Origin: an uncultured Bacillota bacterium
GTDB lineage: Bacteria > Bacillota_I > Bacilli_A > RF39 > UBA660
DNA length: 64,000 nucleotides
Reading direction: 5' to 3'
Assembly (NCBI GenBank): GCA_945867665.1
Contig: CAMBIR010000001.1
Span: 173,364-237,363 of the forward strand
This document shows, in pieces, positions 19,101 to 28,451 of this stretch (positions are counted from its first letter, which is position 1; each line of letters begins with the position of its first letter). A program made the translations under genes and the position numbers. Under the pieces are notes generated by a model. The model did not search any database and was not told the DNA's origin. It saw only the letters and a list, made by a program, of their open reading frames with translations.

Positions 19101-20082
19101 TTCTATTACTCATGCTTATTTTGCTCGTGAAGTTTATACCTCTCTTCCAGTAAAATATAAAAATAAAATCAATTCTAATACAGGGGAACTTGAATTATTT
19201 GCTCAAGGGTCTGATCCTTTTATGTTTTACCAATTTTTTATTGGTTGGAATGCAGAAATAGGAAAAAAATTGCAACATCAAATGCATACTTCTAAGACTA
19301 GAGATTTTTTTCTTCAAGTCATCAAAAAAATTCATGACAAGAATTTAAAAAATAACAAAAGTGCAATGGCGTTTTTATATGGATATATTTGTCATTATTA
19401 TTTAGATCTAATGACTCATCCCTTTATTGGCTACCAGGCTGGTAACTTTAGGCGTGATGATAAGAGGACTTATCCTTATAATACCCTTCATCAAAAAATT
19501 GAATACCGAATAGATAGTTATATTATTTTAGAGAAATTAAAAAAGAATCCTAAAACTTTCAAGGGATATCAATATCTTTTTAAAAGTTGTAAACTAAATA
19601 ATGTAGTTAAAAAGATGATGGATGAGGTGTTAAGAGAAGTTTATTCTTTTGACCAAGCATCTTTTTATTATCAAAAAGCAATTTACCAAATGCGATTATT
19701 TTGGAAATATATCAATTATGATTTTACGGGAATAAAACATCTTATTTATACTGGAGTGGATAAAGTTACCCCAAAGTATATGGTTAGGTTGGAAGAATTA
19801 TCTTTTCACACGAAATCATCAGGAGAAGAATACTTAAATTTAGGCCATGAAAAGTGGTGTTTTCCATGGGATAATAGTACTTATCAAGAGACTTCCTTTT
19901 TTGATTTATTTGAAATAGCTAAAGAAAAGGCAATAAATACAATTATGGAAGTTACAGATATGATTGATGAGGAAAAAATTGATGTAAAAAGACTAAAGGA
20001 GCTATTTCCTAATTTATCCTATGCAACAGGACTAGATTGTAAAAAAGAAGTAAAATATCAGTATTTTAAGGAAGTGAATTAA
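19093..20082 (+). CDS. Zinc-dependent phospholipase C-like protein
   Basis: 329 residues. The N-terminal half matches the zinc-dependent phospholipase C fold (Zn_dep_PLPC): THAYFAREV, AQGSDPFMFY, a histidine in LQHQMHTS, and YGYICHYYLDLMTHPF, which supply the expected His/Asp ligands. There is no export signal, so an intracellular hydrolase of unknown substrate is more likely than a secreted toxin. It overlaps the peptidase by 8 nt and is followed without a gap by the acetyltransferase gene. Confidence 0.75.
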   Translation: MPSSITHAYFAREVYTSLPVKYKNKINSNTGELELFAQGSDPFMFYQFFIGWNAEIGKKLQHQMHTSKTRDFFLQVIKKIHDKNLKNNKSAMAFLYGYICHYYLDLMTHPFIGYQAGNFRRDDKRTYPYNTLHQKIEYRIDSYIILEKLKKNPKTFKGYQYLFKSCKLNNVVKKMMDEVLREVYSFDQASFYYQKAIYQMRLFWKYINYDFTGIKHLIYTGVDKVTPKYMVRLEELSFHTKSSGEEYLNLGHEKWCFPWDNSTYQETSFFDLFEIAKEKAINTIMEVTDMIDEEKIDVKRLKELFPNLSYATGLDCKKEVKYQYFKEVN

Positions 20083-20484
20083 ATGAATGTTCATCTATTA
20101 GAAGAAAAAGATTTAGAAAAAGCTTATCAAATTTATGGAGAATGTTTTGAAAAAATGAGTTTTAATCATTCTTATACTATGAGAGAAAATGTACTTGGTT
20201 TATACCTTGATAATAAGTTAATTGGATTGTGTCAAATTAATTTTATTGATAATATTTTTGAAGGAAAAAGAATTGCTTATCTCAATAGCTTTTGTATCGA
20301 AAAATCATGTCAACATAAAGGCTATGGGGACTATTTTTTTAAAAAAGTGATTCAATATTGTAAAGAAAAAGGGGCAAATAAAATAAATTTAACCTCAAAT
20401 AAAAATAGAATATATGCCCATAAACTTTATCAAAAGAATGATTTTAATGTAATTGATACTATTTTTCTCAATAAAGATATTTAA
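20083..20484 (+). CDS. GNAT-family N-acetyltransferase
   Basis: 133 residues. GNAT fold: the acetyl-CoA-binding region is CQHKGYGDYFFKKVIQY (Q-x-x-G-x-G type), with NSFCIEKS before it and KINLTSNKNRIYAHKLYQKN after it. The substrate is unknown. The ATG follows the TAA of the upstream gene directly, so it is the last gene of the murE-M14-PLC run, closed by a terminator. Confidence 0.88.
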   Translation: MNVHLLEEKDLEKAYQIYGECFEKMSFNHSYTMRENVLGLYLDNKLIGLCQINFIDNIFEGKRIAYLNSFCIEKSCQHKGYGDYFFKKVIQYCKEKGANKINLTSNKNRIYAHKLYQKNDFNVIDTIFLNKDI

Positions 20485-20523
20485 AAAGGAACTTACTGTA
20501 ACTTAAAGTAAATTCCTTTTTTT
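20483..20523. terminator. Bidirectional terminator, 15-bp stem
   Basis: The arms 20483-20497 and 20507-20521 pair with one mismatch. A and T runs on opposite sides serve the GNAT gene (+) and the membrane-protein gene (-) that ends inside it. Confidence 0.85.
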
Positions 20524-20855
20524 ATTAGTTTTTCTGAAGAATTATAATCCATAGGATAGTAACCTTCTTTTAGTAATCTTTCAATTACTAATAAATTATA
20601 ATTACATGCGAATAATAGATTAATCATAAATATCATTATAATACAAAGAAGGAGCAATAGTACCATTGGAATTGGAGCTAAAATGATGAGTAAAATACAT
20701 ATTGCTAATTGTAAGGAAAACATAATTCCAAAAAAACGCATGTCCCCTTTTTTAAAAGGGTACATAAACCCCATATATAATATTTCTTTAGTAAACCCAT
20801 AATCACACTCTACACATGGTCTTACATCATCATATTTTAAATATACTTTTTCCAT
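20493..20855 (-). CDS. Small membrane protein with N-terminal CxxC, unknown
   Basis: About 120 residues. A CxxC (PCVECDYGF) lies near the N-terminus, and two adjacent hydrophobic helices are in the middle (about residues 44-85). Its pattern resembles small DUF2628-like membrane proteins, but I am not certain. The ATG at 20855 has AAGGTGA 5 nt upstream; the frame opens at a GTG at 20873. It follows the thioredoxin-like gene by 28 bp and is probably the last gene of that operon. Confidence 0.6.
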   Translation of the reverse strand: MEKVYLKYDDVRPCVECDYGFTKEILYMGFMYPFKKGDMRFFGIMFSLQLAICILLIILAPIPMVLLLLLCIIMIFMINLLFACNYNLLVIERLLKEGYYPMDYNSSEKLIKKGIYFKLQ

Positions 20856-20882
20856 TTTCTTCACCTTTTCCACTTTCTTGCC

Positions 20883-21713
20883 CTAAGAAACGATTTTATT
20901 CTTAGTTAAAAATTTCTTTATTTTCGCCTCTTCTCTGCTTGATGTATAATCAATAACTTTACCATTATTCATAATATACATCATAGGAATAGGATTTTCA
21001 TCAAAGATATCTTTGTTAATTAATTTTAATATTTTTTCATAATCTGCATTATAATTTCCTCTACCATAGAAAGATAAAAGATATGAGAAATCATATTTTT
21101 TTGCGAGTTCTCTCACTTTTTTCCTTAAGTCATAGCTTTGGGTAGAATAATTATAAATAATGACCAATTTATTTTTTTCTTCATTAATATAATCATCTAG
21201 AGTATTATTCTCTAATTTTTCAGAAGAAATCTTATTAATCATTTTTTCATGATTATCCTCTTCAATAAATTGATTGTTGATTAAAAACTCTTTTAAATAT
21301 TCTTCATAGGTTAGTCGATTTAATGCGGCTACTGCTTTACCATCTTTAATAAAAATAATAGCAGGAGTTTGATAATAATCTTTTCTATCATCAACATACT
21401 TTATCACATTATAATAATACTCACTAGACATTTTTAACTCATCAATCGTATAAATATCCAAATCATATATTTCCTTATAATACTGAATCATAACATCCAC
21501 ATCACTACATAAAAAACATTCTTCCCCACTATTATTTAAATAAAGTAAAAAAGTATCCTTATTCTCTATTTTATCAACAAACTTATTATATATATTTTGA
21601 TTAAATTTTAACTCTTTTTTTTGTTCATTTTTAATCAATAAAACAATTCCACCTATCAATAACATTATAAAAACTGTAATTAAAATTATCGTTATTCTAA
21701 TTCTTTTATTCAT
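20883..21713 (-). CDS. Membrane-anchored protein with two thioredoxin-like domains
   Basis: 276 residues. One N-terminal membrane segment (about 8-26) is followed by two similar thioredoxin-like halves. The first has a CFLC redox motif (about residue 67) and a cis-proline-type TPAIIFIKDGK. The second lacks the cysteines but keeps NPIPMMYIMNNGK. It should act outside the membrane. The gene lies 13 bp downstream of the giant surface protein, which has many cysteines, so a role in forming or checking its disulfides is a reasonable inference. Confidence 0.68.
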   Translation of the reverse strand: MNKRIRITIILITVFIMLLIGGIVLLIKNEQKKELKFNQNIYNKFVDKIENKDTFLLYLNNSGEECFLCSDVDVMIQYYKEIYDLDIYTIDELKMSSEYYYNVIKYVDDRKDYYQTPAIIFIKDGKAVAALNRLTYEEYLKEFLINNQFIEEDNHEKMINKISSEKLENNTLDDYINEEKNKLVIIYNYSTQSYDLRKKVRELAKKYDFSYLLSFYGRGNYNADYEKILKLINKDIFDENPIPMMYIMNNGKVIDYTSSREEAKIKKFLTKNKIVS

Positions 21714-21726
21714 TTCTAAATCCTTT

Positions 21727-24700
21727 CTATATTTTTACTTTAATATGAAGACGGTAATATACCGCCCTACTACTATCAGTAATAGAATAGATACTATAAG
21801 TAAGACAACTTCCACCTGTAGAAAAATTTGCATTAAAGGTACCAGTTTTATTTGAAAAGCTAACAGTTCCTGCATACCAATACGTTCTTTTACTATCACT
21901 ATAGGATCTAGCGTTGTCAGTAGTTCCAGAAAAATGGTGCACATACTTGTATGCAGTTGAACTCTTAGCCGTAAAAGTTACCGTATTTTTCCCGTGATAG
22001 TCTCCACCACATGCATATAAATTTACAATCTTAGCTTGATAATTATTATACGATCCATCATTTTGTCTTACTTTATATTTAAATAATGCGGAAGTTCCAC
22101 TTCCTTGTGACTTGAAAACGGTACGATTATCTGAAGCGATTAATGTTTTTGTAACCGTATAACTGCCACTTGGGATAGGGAAAGTGGATTGATCATTTCC
22201 TAGTGAAAGAGCGTTTGGTCCATAATAACTAGTTGTATTTACTGCAATATTTTTAGCCTCATATGGTAAATTTGAACCTAAAACTCCTTCTCTATTACTT
22301 GAACGTTCCCCCCATGATAAATTTGTCGAAGAATAACCATATTGTGGATCAGCAAACGGTGTATATACCCAACCACTAGCATACCAAAAAGCATTTCCAC
22401 CATCAAAACCATTTAAACCACCATTAGAATCAATCGTAGTTATTAATCCAGCATTTTTTTCTGTTAATAAAGTTCCAGAGCCAAAATAATCACCAACAAG
22501 TTTGTTATAAGCCTCATTATAAGTACCAGAAGAAGGAGAAGTAGTTCTTAAAGTCAAATCACAAGTACTTCCATCATTTGAATTAGTATACCAATTATAT
22601 CCTGCATAACTAGTGGTTTGACCAGCACTTGCACAACTAAAGTTTCTAGACCAATGTGCATAAAAAGTAAAATTACCTGCCGTCCAAGTCCAATTTCCAG
22701 AAAATTTACTTCCTCCACTTGCTGCCGAATACCATCCATCAAATTTATATCCCGTTCTAGTGGGAACATAACTATCCAAATTATAAGTATTTCCATATAT
22801 TGCTGTCCAAGTCGAAGGTGTATTTCCATATTCTGTACCACCATTTAAATTCATCGTCGCTGTATATGAACTTGCAATCCAACCAGCATAAAAAGTAGTA
22901 TCTTCATTTAAATTAACAGAATCTGCAGTTGTGTAACTGGCTACTCTTCTTCCTTCTCCCATTCCATATTTTATCCAGTGGTCATACAATTTTCTTTGAT
23001 CTGTTCCAAAAGCATTTTTTAAATCAGGATATTTATCAGAGTAATAATTTAATGGATAACTCTTATAAGTATTGTCATACCATCCAACAAAAGTATAGCC
23101 CAATCTTGTTGGATTATCGACGAAAGTATTATAGGTAGATCCATTTGTATATGATTTTGTTTGAACTTTCGTGATATTCACTTTGACTTTATAATTGTTG
23201 AAAACATTCGAATTGGCAGCATTTCCCACCCATAACCAAACTTGAAGTACTGATCCTTCTGAGGCCGCAGTAGAAGATACAGTTAATGTATTACTTCTGT
23301 TTCCTGAATCAGGGTATCCAACATCAGCATTATTTCTTGTTGATAAATCTGCCGGCCCAGTTTTTTTTATATCAGTAGCAATACATCCACCATTACTAGA
23401 TGTATGTGTTCCTGAAATATAATCTAGAGTAATTTTGTATTGCTCACCACTACTAAAGCTTTGACCGCCAAAATTCATTAATATAATACTTGCTGACTGT
23501 GTACCGTTTAAAGTTAGATAAGAAGTATTAGCATCATAAGTAATTGTTAGGCCACCTTCAGTTCTATTATAAGTTGAAAATTTATTTCCGTTAAAGGTTA
23601 CATTTACTGCGGTTTCTGTCCAGTGAGCATAATAAGTAGTATCTGCTGATGGTACGTTAGTTGAAGAAGATATTTGAGTTCCGTTAGAAGATGATGTATA
23701 CCATCCATCAAGGGTATAATTTGGTCTACTTGTCGATAGTAAATCGCCAATTGCTTCACCATAAGTTTTGGAAACAGCACTAGATATTCTTATATTTCCC
23801 AATTTTAGTGTTGTAGTAACACCATCTGCTGCCATTCCAAAATTAAAGGCAAAATATACTGTACTACCGGTACCGCTAAAGGTAAGGTTTTTTGTTACCT
23901 TACTAGTTGTTGCTGAAGTTTGAATATTACCACTTGCAATTGCATTAGCGGAATTATCAGTATCATTAATGCTTCTTAATATTTGATATCCTACTCCATT
24001 ATATCCAGATAATGCAGTATAAGCACTAGGTACTTCATAATCAAAACTTAATTGATATTCTCTTCCATTTATTGTACCAATCGGCAAATATAATATTTCC
24101 CAACCACTAGCTCCTGCAACTGCTACTGTATTCATATTTGAAGAACTATCATAAGTAATAGAAAATCTAGGTTGATATTGAAAATTCCAATTACGCATAT
24201 CATCTTTTTGATAATTTTCGTTAAATGTAAGTTTGTAAGTATTTGGTGTCCAGTGAGCATAGATTGTCGTATCAGAACTTGCTATTGTACTAGAAGTTAT
24301 TTTTGTACCTCCGTTAAGTGATGTATACCATCCTTCAAATTTGTACCCTGTTTTAGTTGGTTCACAAAGTGATCCATAAGTAGAACCATTTGCTACTGTT
24401 TTAGGACTACAACTACTTCCTCCATTACTATCATAAGTTATTGTATAATTTAATTTTTTCCATTTGGCATATACCGTAGTGTCATTGTAAATTTGATAAG
24501 TATCTCCAGGATTACCAATTTTATTTTTAAAATTTTTATCACTATACCATCCTAAGAACTCACTTCCCTCTTTAGTTGTTGATGGTAAAGTGACTTTGGC
24601 ATCTTCCCATTTTGCGTATAAATTGACATTTTCATTTGTTTTAACAATGGTAGTAGCATCTACTTTGGTTGTATATTTTTTTTCTAAATACCAACCTAAA

Positions 24701-25623
24701 AAATTATAGTTTATTGTCTTTTTATTGGAGGTATCAGCTAATAATTTGATTTTATTTTTTGATGTTGAACTATCATTTTTGATATTAGTAATATTATTTC
24801 CACCATCAGTATCAAATGTTACAGTGCTTGTTTTAGTAGGTGTTGGCAATTCTCCAAAAGCCGAACCAGATATTACATATTTTTTTTCTGAAGTAGAAAC
24901 CGTACCACCATTTAGGTTATAATTTACGGCATATCTGTTACTACAACCTGAACTAGCAGCAGAAGAGGAGGGATTTCTCGTTAGTTCTTTTTTGCTTTCA
25001 GTATATAGTTCTACTTCTATCTTTCCATCTAGAGTTTTTTTCATTAAATTAGATTGATCTGTAACATTAGTACAATTACTGATATCACTATCTTGACAAC
25101 TGTCACTTATCCACATATAGAAATTATAATTATCGTATCCTGTTTCGTTTTCATCATATTTTGGAAGATCTTGTTGAATTGTCGTTAATAAAAATCTTCC
25201 ATTATCGTCAATTGTATCAAATTTATAATCTAGGGAACCTTCAGATAACTTTGTTCCGTTTTTTACTAATTTCCATTTCACATAAGGACTAAGTAAATCA
25301 CAGTTCACCTCTAAATCCTTTAGGGCAATATCATAAATAATATTATCATTATTATTAGTACTTGCTCCTCCTACAGTAAAATCTATCTTAATCACATTCT
25401 CTTCATTTTTTTCTACTTCACTATCTAAAATAGGAACTAAATCTAAGTTACTAGCATCAAATTCAGTATTCCCATAGGCTTTTTCGTCAATCCGAACAAT
25501 GCCTGTTGTAAGACCTAGTGAAATATTAGCACTTGATATAGCATAAGTAAAACCAAGTCCAATTAAAATAATTACAATGATATATATCATTAATATTCTT
25601 TTATCTTGAAAAATAGTTTTCAT
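21727..25623 (-). CDS. Large secreted InlB-repeat surface protein with inserted modules
   Basis: 1298 residues. An N-terminal membrane segment or signal (about 9-28) leads to a unique domain (about 40-215) with two cysteine clusters. About seven InlB/Flg_new-type repeats follow (about 230-1000), each with GY/F-x-GWY and YAHW or YAKW landmarks. Two repeats are split by beta-rich segments (about 475-610 and 680-825). One contains a KYPDLKNAFGTD...GMGEGR module (about 865-905) seen in clostridial surface proteins. The C-terminal 300 residues are unique and aromatic-rich. There is no LPXTG, SLH or terminal membrane segment, so it is either held by the N-terminal helix or released. The role is probably adhesion or sugar binding. 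Confidence 0.82.
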   Translation of the reverse strand: MKTIFQDKRILMIYIIVIILIGLGFTYAISSANISLGLTTGIVRIDEKAYGNTEFDASNLDLVPILDSEVEKNEENVIKIDFTVGGASTNNNDNIIYDIALKDLEVNCDLLSPYVKWKLVKNGTKLSEGSLDYKFDTIDDNGRFLLTTIQQDLPKYDENETGYDNYNFYMWISDSCQDSDISNCTNVTDQSNLMKKTLDGKIEVELYTESKKELTRNPSSSAASSGCSNRYAVNYNLNGGTVSTSEKKYVISGSAFGELPTPTKTSTVTFDTDGGNNITNIKNDSSTSKNKIKLLADTSNKKTINYNFLGWYLEKKYTTKVDATTIVKTNENVNLYAKWEDAKVTLPSTTKEGSEFLGWYSDKNFKNKIGNPGDTYQIYNDTTVYAKWKKLNYTITYDSNGGSSCSPKTVANGSTYGSLCEPTKTGYKFEGWYTSLNGGTKITSSTIASSDTTIYAHWTPNTYKLTFNENYQKDDMRNWNFQYQPRFSITYDSSSNMNTVAVAGASGWEILYLPIGTINGREYQLSFDYEVPSAYTALSGYNGVGYQILRSINDTDNSANAIASGNIQTSATTSKVTKNLTFSGTGSTVYFAFNFGMAADGVTTTLKLGNIRISSAVSKTYGEAIGDLLSTSRPNYTLDGWYTSSSNGTQISSSTNVPSADTTYYAHWTETAVNVTFNGNKFSTYNRTEGGLTITYDANTSYLTLNGTQSASIILMNFGGQSFSSGEQYKITLDYISGTHTSSNGGCIATDIKKTGPADLSTRNNADVGYPDSGNRSNTLTVSSTAASEGSVLQVWLWVGNAANSNVFNNYKVKVNITKVQTKSYTNGSTYNTFVDNPTRLGYTFVGWYDNTYKSYPLNYYSDKYPDLKNAFGTDQRKLYDHWIKYGMGEGRRVASYTTADSVNLNEDTTFYAGWIASSYTATMNLNGGTEYGNTPSTWTAIYGNTYNLDSYVPTRTGYKFDGWYSAASGGSKFSGNWTWTAGNFTFYAHWSRNFSCASAGQTTSYAGYNWYTNSNDGSTCDLTLRTTSPSSGTYNEAYNKLVGDYFGSGTLLTEKNAGLITTIDSNGGLNGFDGGNAFWYASGWVYTPFADPQYGYSSTNLSWGERSSNREGVLGSNLPYEAKNIAVNTTSYYGPNALSLGNDQSTFPIPSGSYTVTKTLIASDNRTVFKSQGSGTSALFKYKVRQNDGSYNNYQAKIVNLYACGGDYHGKNTVTFTAKSSTAYKYVHHFSGTTDNARSYSDSKRTYWYAGTVSFSNKTGTFNANFSTGGSCLTYSIYSITDSSRAVYYRLHIKVKI

Positions 25624-25656
25624 AATTACCTCCTATTTTATTATTTATTCATTAAA

Positions 25657-25685
25657 ATTATATCAAAATTTTGAAGAAATGTCAT
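25657..25685 (-). promoter_or_regulatory. Promoter of the InlB-repeat protein operon
   Basis: On the minus strand ATGACA (25680-25685), 17 nt and TATAAT (25657-25662) with TGA before the -10. A strong SD (AGGAGG) precedes the start codon. Confidence 0.6.
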
Positions 25686-25728
25686 TAGATTTTTTCTTCT
25701 TTTTCTTAACTTTTAGAAAAAGGGAAAT

Positions 25729-25757
25729 TGATAATAAAAGCAATAAAAACATATAAT
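25729..25757 (+). promoter_or_regulatory. Candidate sigma-E-type promoter of cwlD (overlaps a sigma-A match)
   Basis: TGATAAT (25729-25735), 14 nt and CATATAAT (25750-25757). The -10 fits CATAYANT fully and the -35 fits KMATATT in 5 of 7. A sigma-A reading TTGATA-N18-TATAAT overlaps it, so the sequence alone does not decide. Confidence 0.42.
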
Positions 25758-25773
25758 AAAATAGGTGAGGGAA

Positions 25774-26430
25774 ATGAAGCAATACAAAACTTTAATGATG
25801 GCTCTATTTCTTTTTAGTATTTTGTGTTTTTCAAGAGTAAATGCAATGACTCATGATTATACTCTTTTAGGAAAAACAATCTACATTGACCCAGGACATG
25901 GTGGTCCCGATTCAGGAGCTATTTCTAAAAATTTTTATGAAAAAGAGATGAATTTAGTTCTTTCTAAAAAGTTAGGAAAATACTTATCTGAAAAAGGGGC
26001 TTTGGTTTATTACACAAGAGATGGAGACTATGATTTGGCAAAAAGTAAAAATAACAGAAAGCGAAATGATTTATATGCAAGAGTGAAATTAATTAACAAT
26101 TCTAAGTGTGATTTATACATATCAATGCATTTAAATGCCAGTCCTAGTCGAAAATGGAATGGAATTCAAATTTTTTACAGTAATGTTTTAAAGGAAAATA
26201 AAAAAGTTGCTGAAGTTATTACAAATACCATGAAAGAAAACATGAAAAATGTAAGGGAGTATAAAAAAGAAAATGGCTACTACATGTACTCTAAGTTAAA
26301 TGTACCTGGAGTATTAGTAGAAGCCGGTTTTGTTAGTAATCCTAATGACAATTATAAAATTAGACAAGAGGAATACCAAGATATTTTAGTTAAAAATATT
26401 GCCAAAGGAGTTGAAGTATATTTTAGTTAA
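25774..26430 (+). CDS. cwlD: N-acetylmuramoyl-L-alanine amidase, CwlD-like
   Basis: About 218 residues. A signal peptide (about 1-25, ending SRVNA) precedes a single Amidase_3 domain with zinc ligands in IYIDPGHGGPDSGA, EKEMNL and SMHLNAS and the catalytic GVLVEAGFVSNPND. There are no wall-binding repeats. The size and single-domain form match CwlD, which removes peptides from MurNAc before cortex muramic-lactam formation in spores. I use the symbol by resemblance. The ATG at 25774 has AGGTGA 5 nt upstream; the GTG at 25765 lies inside that SD. Confidence 0.82.
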   Translation: MKQYKTLMMALFLFSILCFSRVNAMTHDYTLLGKTIYIDPGHGGPDSGAISKNFYEKEMNLVLSKKLGKYLSEKGALVYYTRDGDYDLAKSKNNRKRNDLYARVKLINNSKCDLYISMHLNASPSRKWNGIQIFYSNVLKENKKVAEVITNTMKENMKNVREYKKENGYYMYSKLNVPGVLVEAGFVSNPNDNYKIRQEEYQDILVKNIAKGVEVYFS

Positions 26431-26432
26431 AC

Positions 26433-27974
26433 TTAATATCCTCGATGGATATGATCAATTATCATTTTTATAACAAGCCATATGGAAAGAAGAATAATAA
26501 AATATAATATTACACTTCTAATTTGATTATTTTCTTGAAGACTATAGGCTAAAATTAGACTGGCATCAATTAGGCCAATAATGAATTCATGAAGCAAATT
26601 TTCTAGTTTATCTACTTGATTGGTAGAAGCAGACATTTCGACTTTGACTTTTCCCTCACCTTGATTAAAATATTTTAAAAATTGACTTGCCTCATTGGGA
26701 AGATTAAGCATACTTTTAGTACTTTTCGTAACTTGTTTTACTCCCTCTATTACTTTAGATGCGTCTACTACTATTTCTTCTTTTAAAACATAATTCATCA
26801 TAACTTCAATTAAATTGAGATTTGGGTTTAAAATTTCTAAAGTAGCTTCAATTACACATATTCCGCGAATTAACATGGTAATTGAGGAATGTAATTTTAA
26901 AAAGTTAGCATTTAGCATTTTAAACATACTAGAAATAAATTTAGCGGTGTTAATTTCTTTTAAATCTTGATTAGCATATTCGGTTAAGATAGTGGAAACA
27001 TCTTTGGTTAATTTTGTCATATCTACTTCTTTGGTTGGCGTAGATAAAATAACTAGAATTCTACTTACTTCATAATAGTCCTCATCCACAATACTTCTGA
27101 TGCATTTTTTTAATAGATTTCTTTCGTTTTTTGATAAAACGCCAACCATACCTAAATCAATATAAGTAATTTTATTTTCTCGAATTAAAATATTATCTGG
27201 GTGTGGATCAGCATGGAAGAAGCCATCAATTAAGGCTTGTTTCATATAATTATTACTTAGGGCTGTAGCAATTTCTTCTAAATGATATCCCTTCTCTTTT
27301 AGAAGAGTGATATTATTAATTTTAATTCCTTCAATATATTCCATCACTAGAACTTGTTTGGTACAATATTCTTGATAAACTAATGGGACATCAATTGCAG
27401 GATTATCTAAATTAAGACTTCTAAATTTTAATAGGTGTTCACATTCTACTAAGAGATTACTTTCTTCTTTAGCAACAATTAACATTTCATCTAATACGGC
27501 ATTTAAGTCCATCACTTTGATTAGATGATTAAGATGGAAAAATTGAATTAATTTTTTTGATAATTGGACATCCATTTCCATTTGTTCATAAACATGAGGT
27601 CTACAGACTTTAATAATTACTTTTTTCCCATTTTTTAAGGTGGCTAAGTGAACTTGGGCAATGGAGGCTGAGCCAATACAGGCATCAATTGAAGTAAAAA
27701 CATCATCAATATTATCATAATTTTGTTTTAAAATACTTATGATTTCTTCTTTTTCTAAGTTAGATGTGTTCGCTCTTAATTTGGATAATTCTAGACAATA
27801 ATCATTTGGAATTAAATCAATTCTAGTAGATAAAATTTGTCCTAATTTAATGAAAGTTGGACCTAATTCTTCTAGAATAGATTTTGCTTTAATGGGAGTA
27901 AGACCTTTCTTTAGGTCATATTTAAGTAAAATTTTTTTCATTTCTTCTAAGCGCTTTAATTCATTTTTATTCAT
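26433..27974 (-). CDS. ABC1/UbiB-family atypical kinase
   Basis: 513 residues. The family KxGQ motif is present (TFIKLGQILSTR, about residue 33), followed by SIAQVHLATLKNGKKVIIKV, VLVMEYIEG, FFHADPHPDNILI and YIDLGMVG. A hydrophobic C-terminal stretch (about 470-510) suggests membrane attachment. UbiB/ADCK proteins act in quinone or lipid biology as atypical kinases or ATPases; the partner here is unknown. It converges with cwlD, and the two stops are 2 nt apart without a visible terminator. AGGTGAGG precedes the ATG. Confidence 0.9.
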   Translation of the reverse strand: MNKNELKRLEEMKKILLKYDLKKGLTPIKAKSILEELGPTFIKLGQILSTRIDLIPNDYCLELSKLRANTSNLEKEEIISILKQNYDNIDDVFTSIDACIGSASIAQVHLATLKNGKKVIIKVCRPHVYEQMEMDVQLSKKLIQFFHLNHLIKVMDLNAVLDEMLIVAKEESNLLVECEHLLKFRSLNLDNPAIDVPLVYQEYCTKQVLVMEYIEGIKINNITLLKEKGYHLEEIATALSNNYMKQALIDGFFHADPHPDNILIRENKITYIDLGMVGVLSKNERNLLKKCIRSIVDEDYYEVSRILVILSTPTKEVDMTKLTKDVSTILTEYANQDLKEINTAKFISSMFKMLNANFLKLHSSITMLIRGICVIEATLEILNPNLNLIEVMMNYVLKEEIVVDASKVIEGVKQVTKSTKSMLNLPNEASQFLKYFNQGEGKVKVEMSASTNQVDKLENLLHEFIIGLIDASLILAYSLQENNQIRSVILYFIILLSIWLVIKMIIDHIHRGY

Positions 27975-28002
27975 TACTTTTCCTCACCTACTTTATATTA
28001 GC

Positions 28003-28031
28003 ATCATAGCATTTTCAGTATTTTTTGTCAA
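28003..28031 (-). promoter_or_regulatory. Promoter of the UbiB-family kinase gene
   Basis: On the minus strand TTGACA (28026-28031), 17 nt and TATGAT (28003-28008) with an extended TGC. Confidence 0.75.
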
Positions 28032-28042
28032 TGGAACTGACG

Positions 28043-28282
28043 CTACTTCCGGGATGTGCTTTTGGTCTTTTTCAAAGCTGGTTTCAGTCTATTAACACCT
28101 CTTATTAAATCTGTGATAATCCCTAAAGTGAAAAAAAGTAATCCAGCTAGTAATGGCATTAGTTCTATTAATATTGAAAACTCAAAATTAATAATTGACT
28201 TACTAACAAAAAAATAGTAATAAAATAAGAATATACTTCTAATGATAATTAAAATAACTGTTATTTTTTTCTCGATTTTCAA
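28043..28282 (-). CDS. Possible small membrane protein
   Basis: 79 residues from a TTG codon with no clear SD. Two hydrophobic helices are followed by a basic tail (LKPALKKTKSTSRK). It overlaps the ORF at 28239-28451 by 44 nt in another frame. The two may be separate small genes, coupled genes, or pieces of one degraded membrane-protein gene. Its end lies 12 nt upstream of the -35 of the ubiB-like gene. Confidence 0.35.
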   Translation of the reverse strand: MKIEKKITVILIIIRSIFLFYYYFFVSKSIINFEFSILIELMPLLAGLLFFTLGIITDLIRGVNRLKPALKKTKSTSRK

Positions 28283-28451
28283 AAGAAATCTTTTTTGCTA
28301 AAGGCCAAAAGATGAATGCTATGATACAAAAAGATGTCAGTGTTAATTTTATTATTTCTATAGGAATAAATATAAATAACGCCAAAAAAGCAATCATTAC
28401 CATTAATATTTTTAATTTTTTTCTTAAATGTAAGTCTCTTTGGTACGACAA
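28239..28451 (-). CDS. Possible small membrane protein
   Basis: 70 residues from a TTG, or about 55 from the internal ATG of MVMIAFLAL. Two hydrophobic stretches end with WPLAKKISFENREKN. There is no good SD for the TTG. Family not recognised. Confidence 0.35.
   Translation of the reverse strand: MSYQRDLHLRKKLKILMVMIAFLALFIFIPIEIIKLTLTSFCIIAFIFWPLAKKISFENREKNNSYFNYH

Noticed and set aside
21727..25623. Sortase-anchored surface protein
   Set aside because: No LPXTG-like motif and no C-terminal helix; the protein ends in a beta-rich domain.
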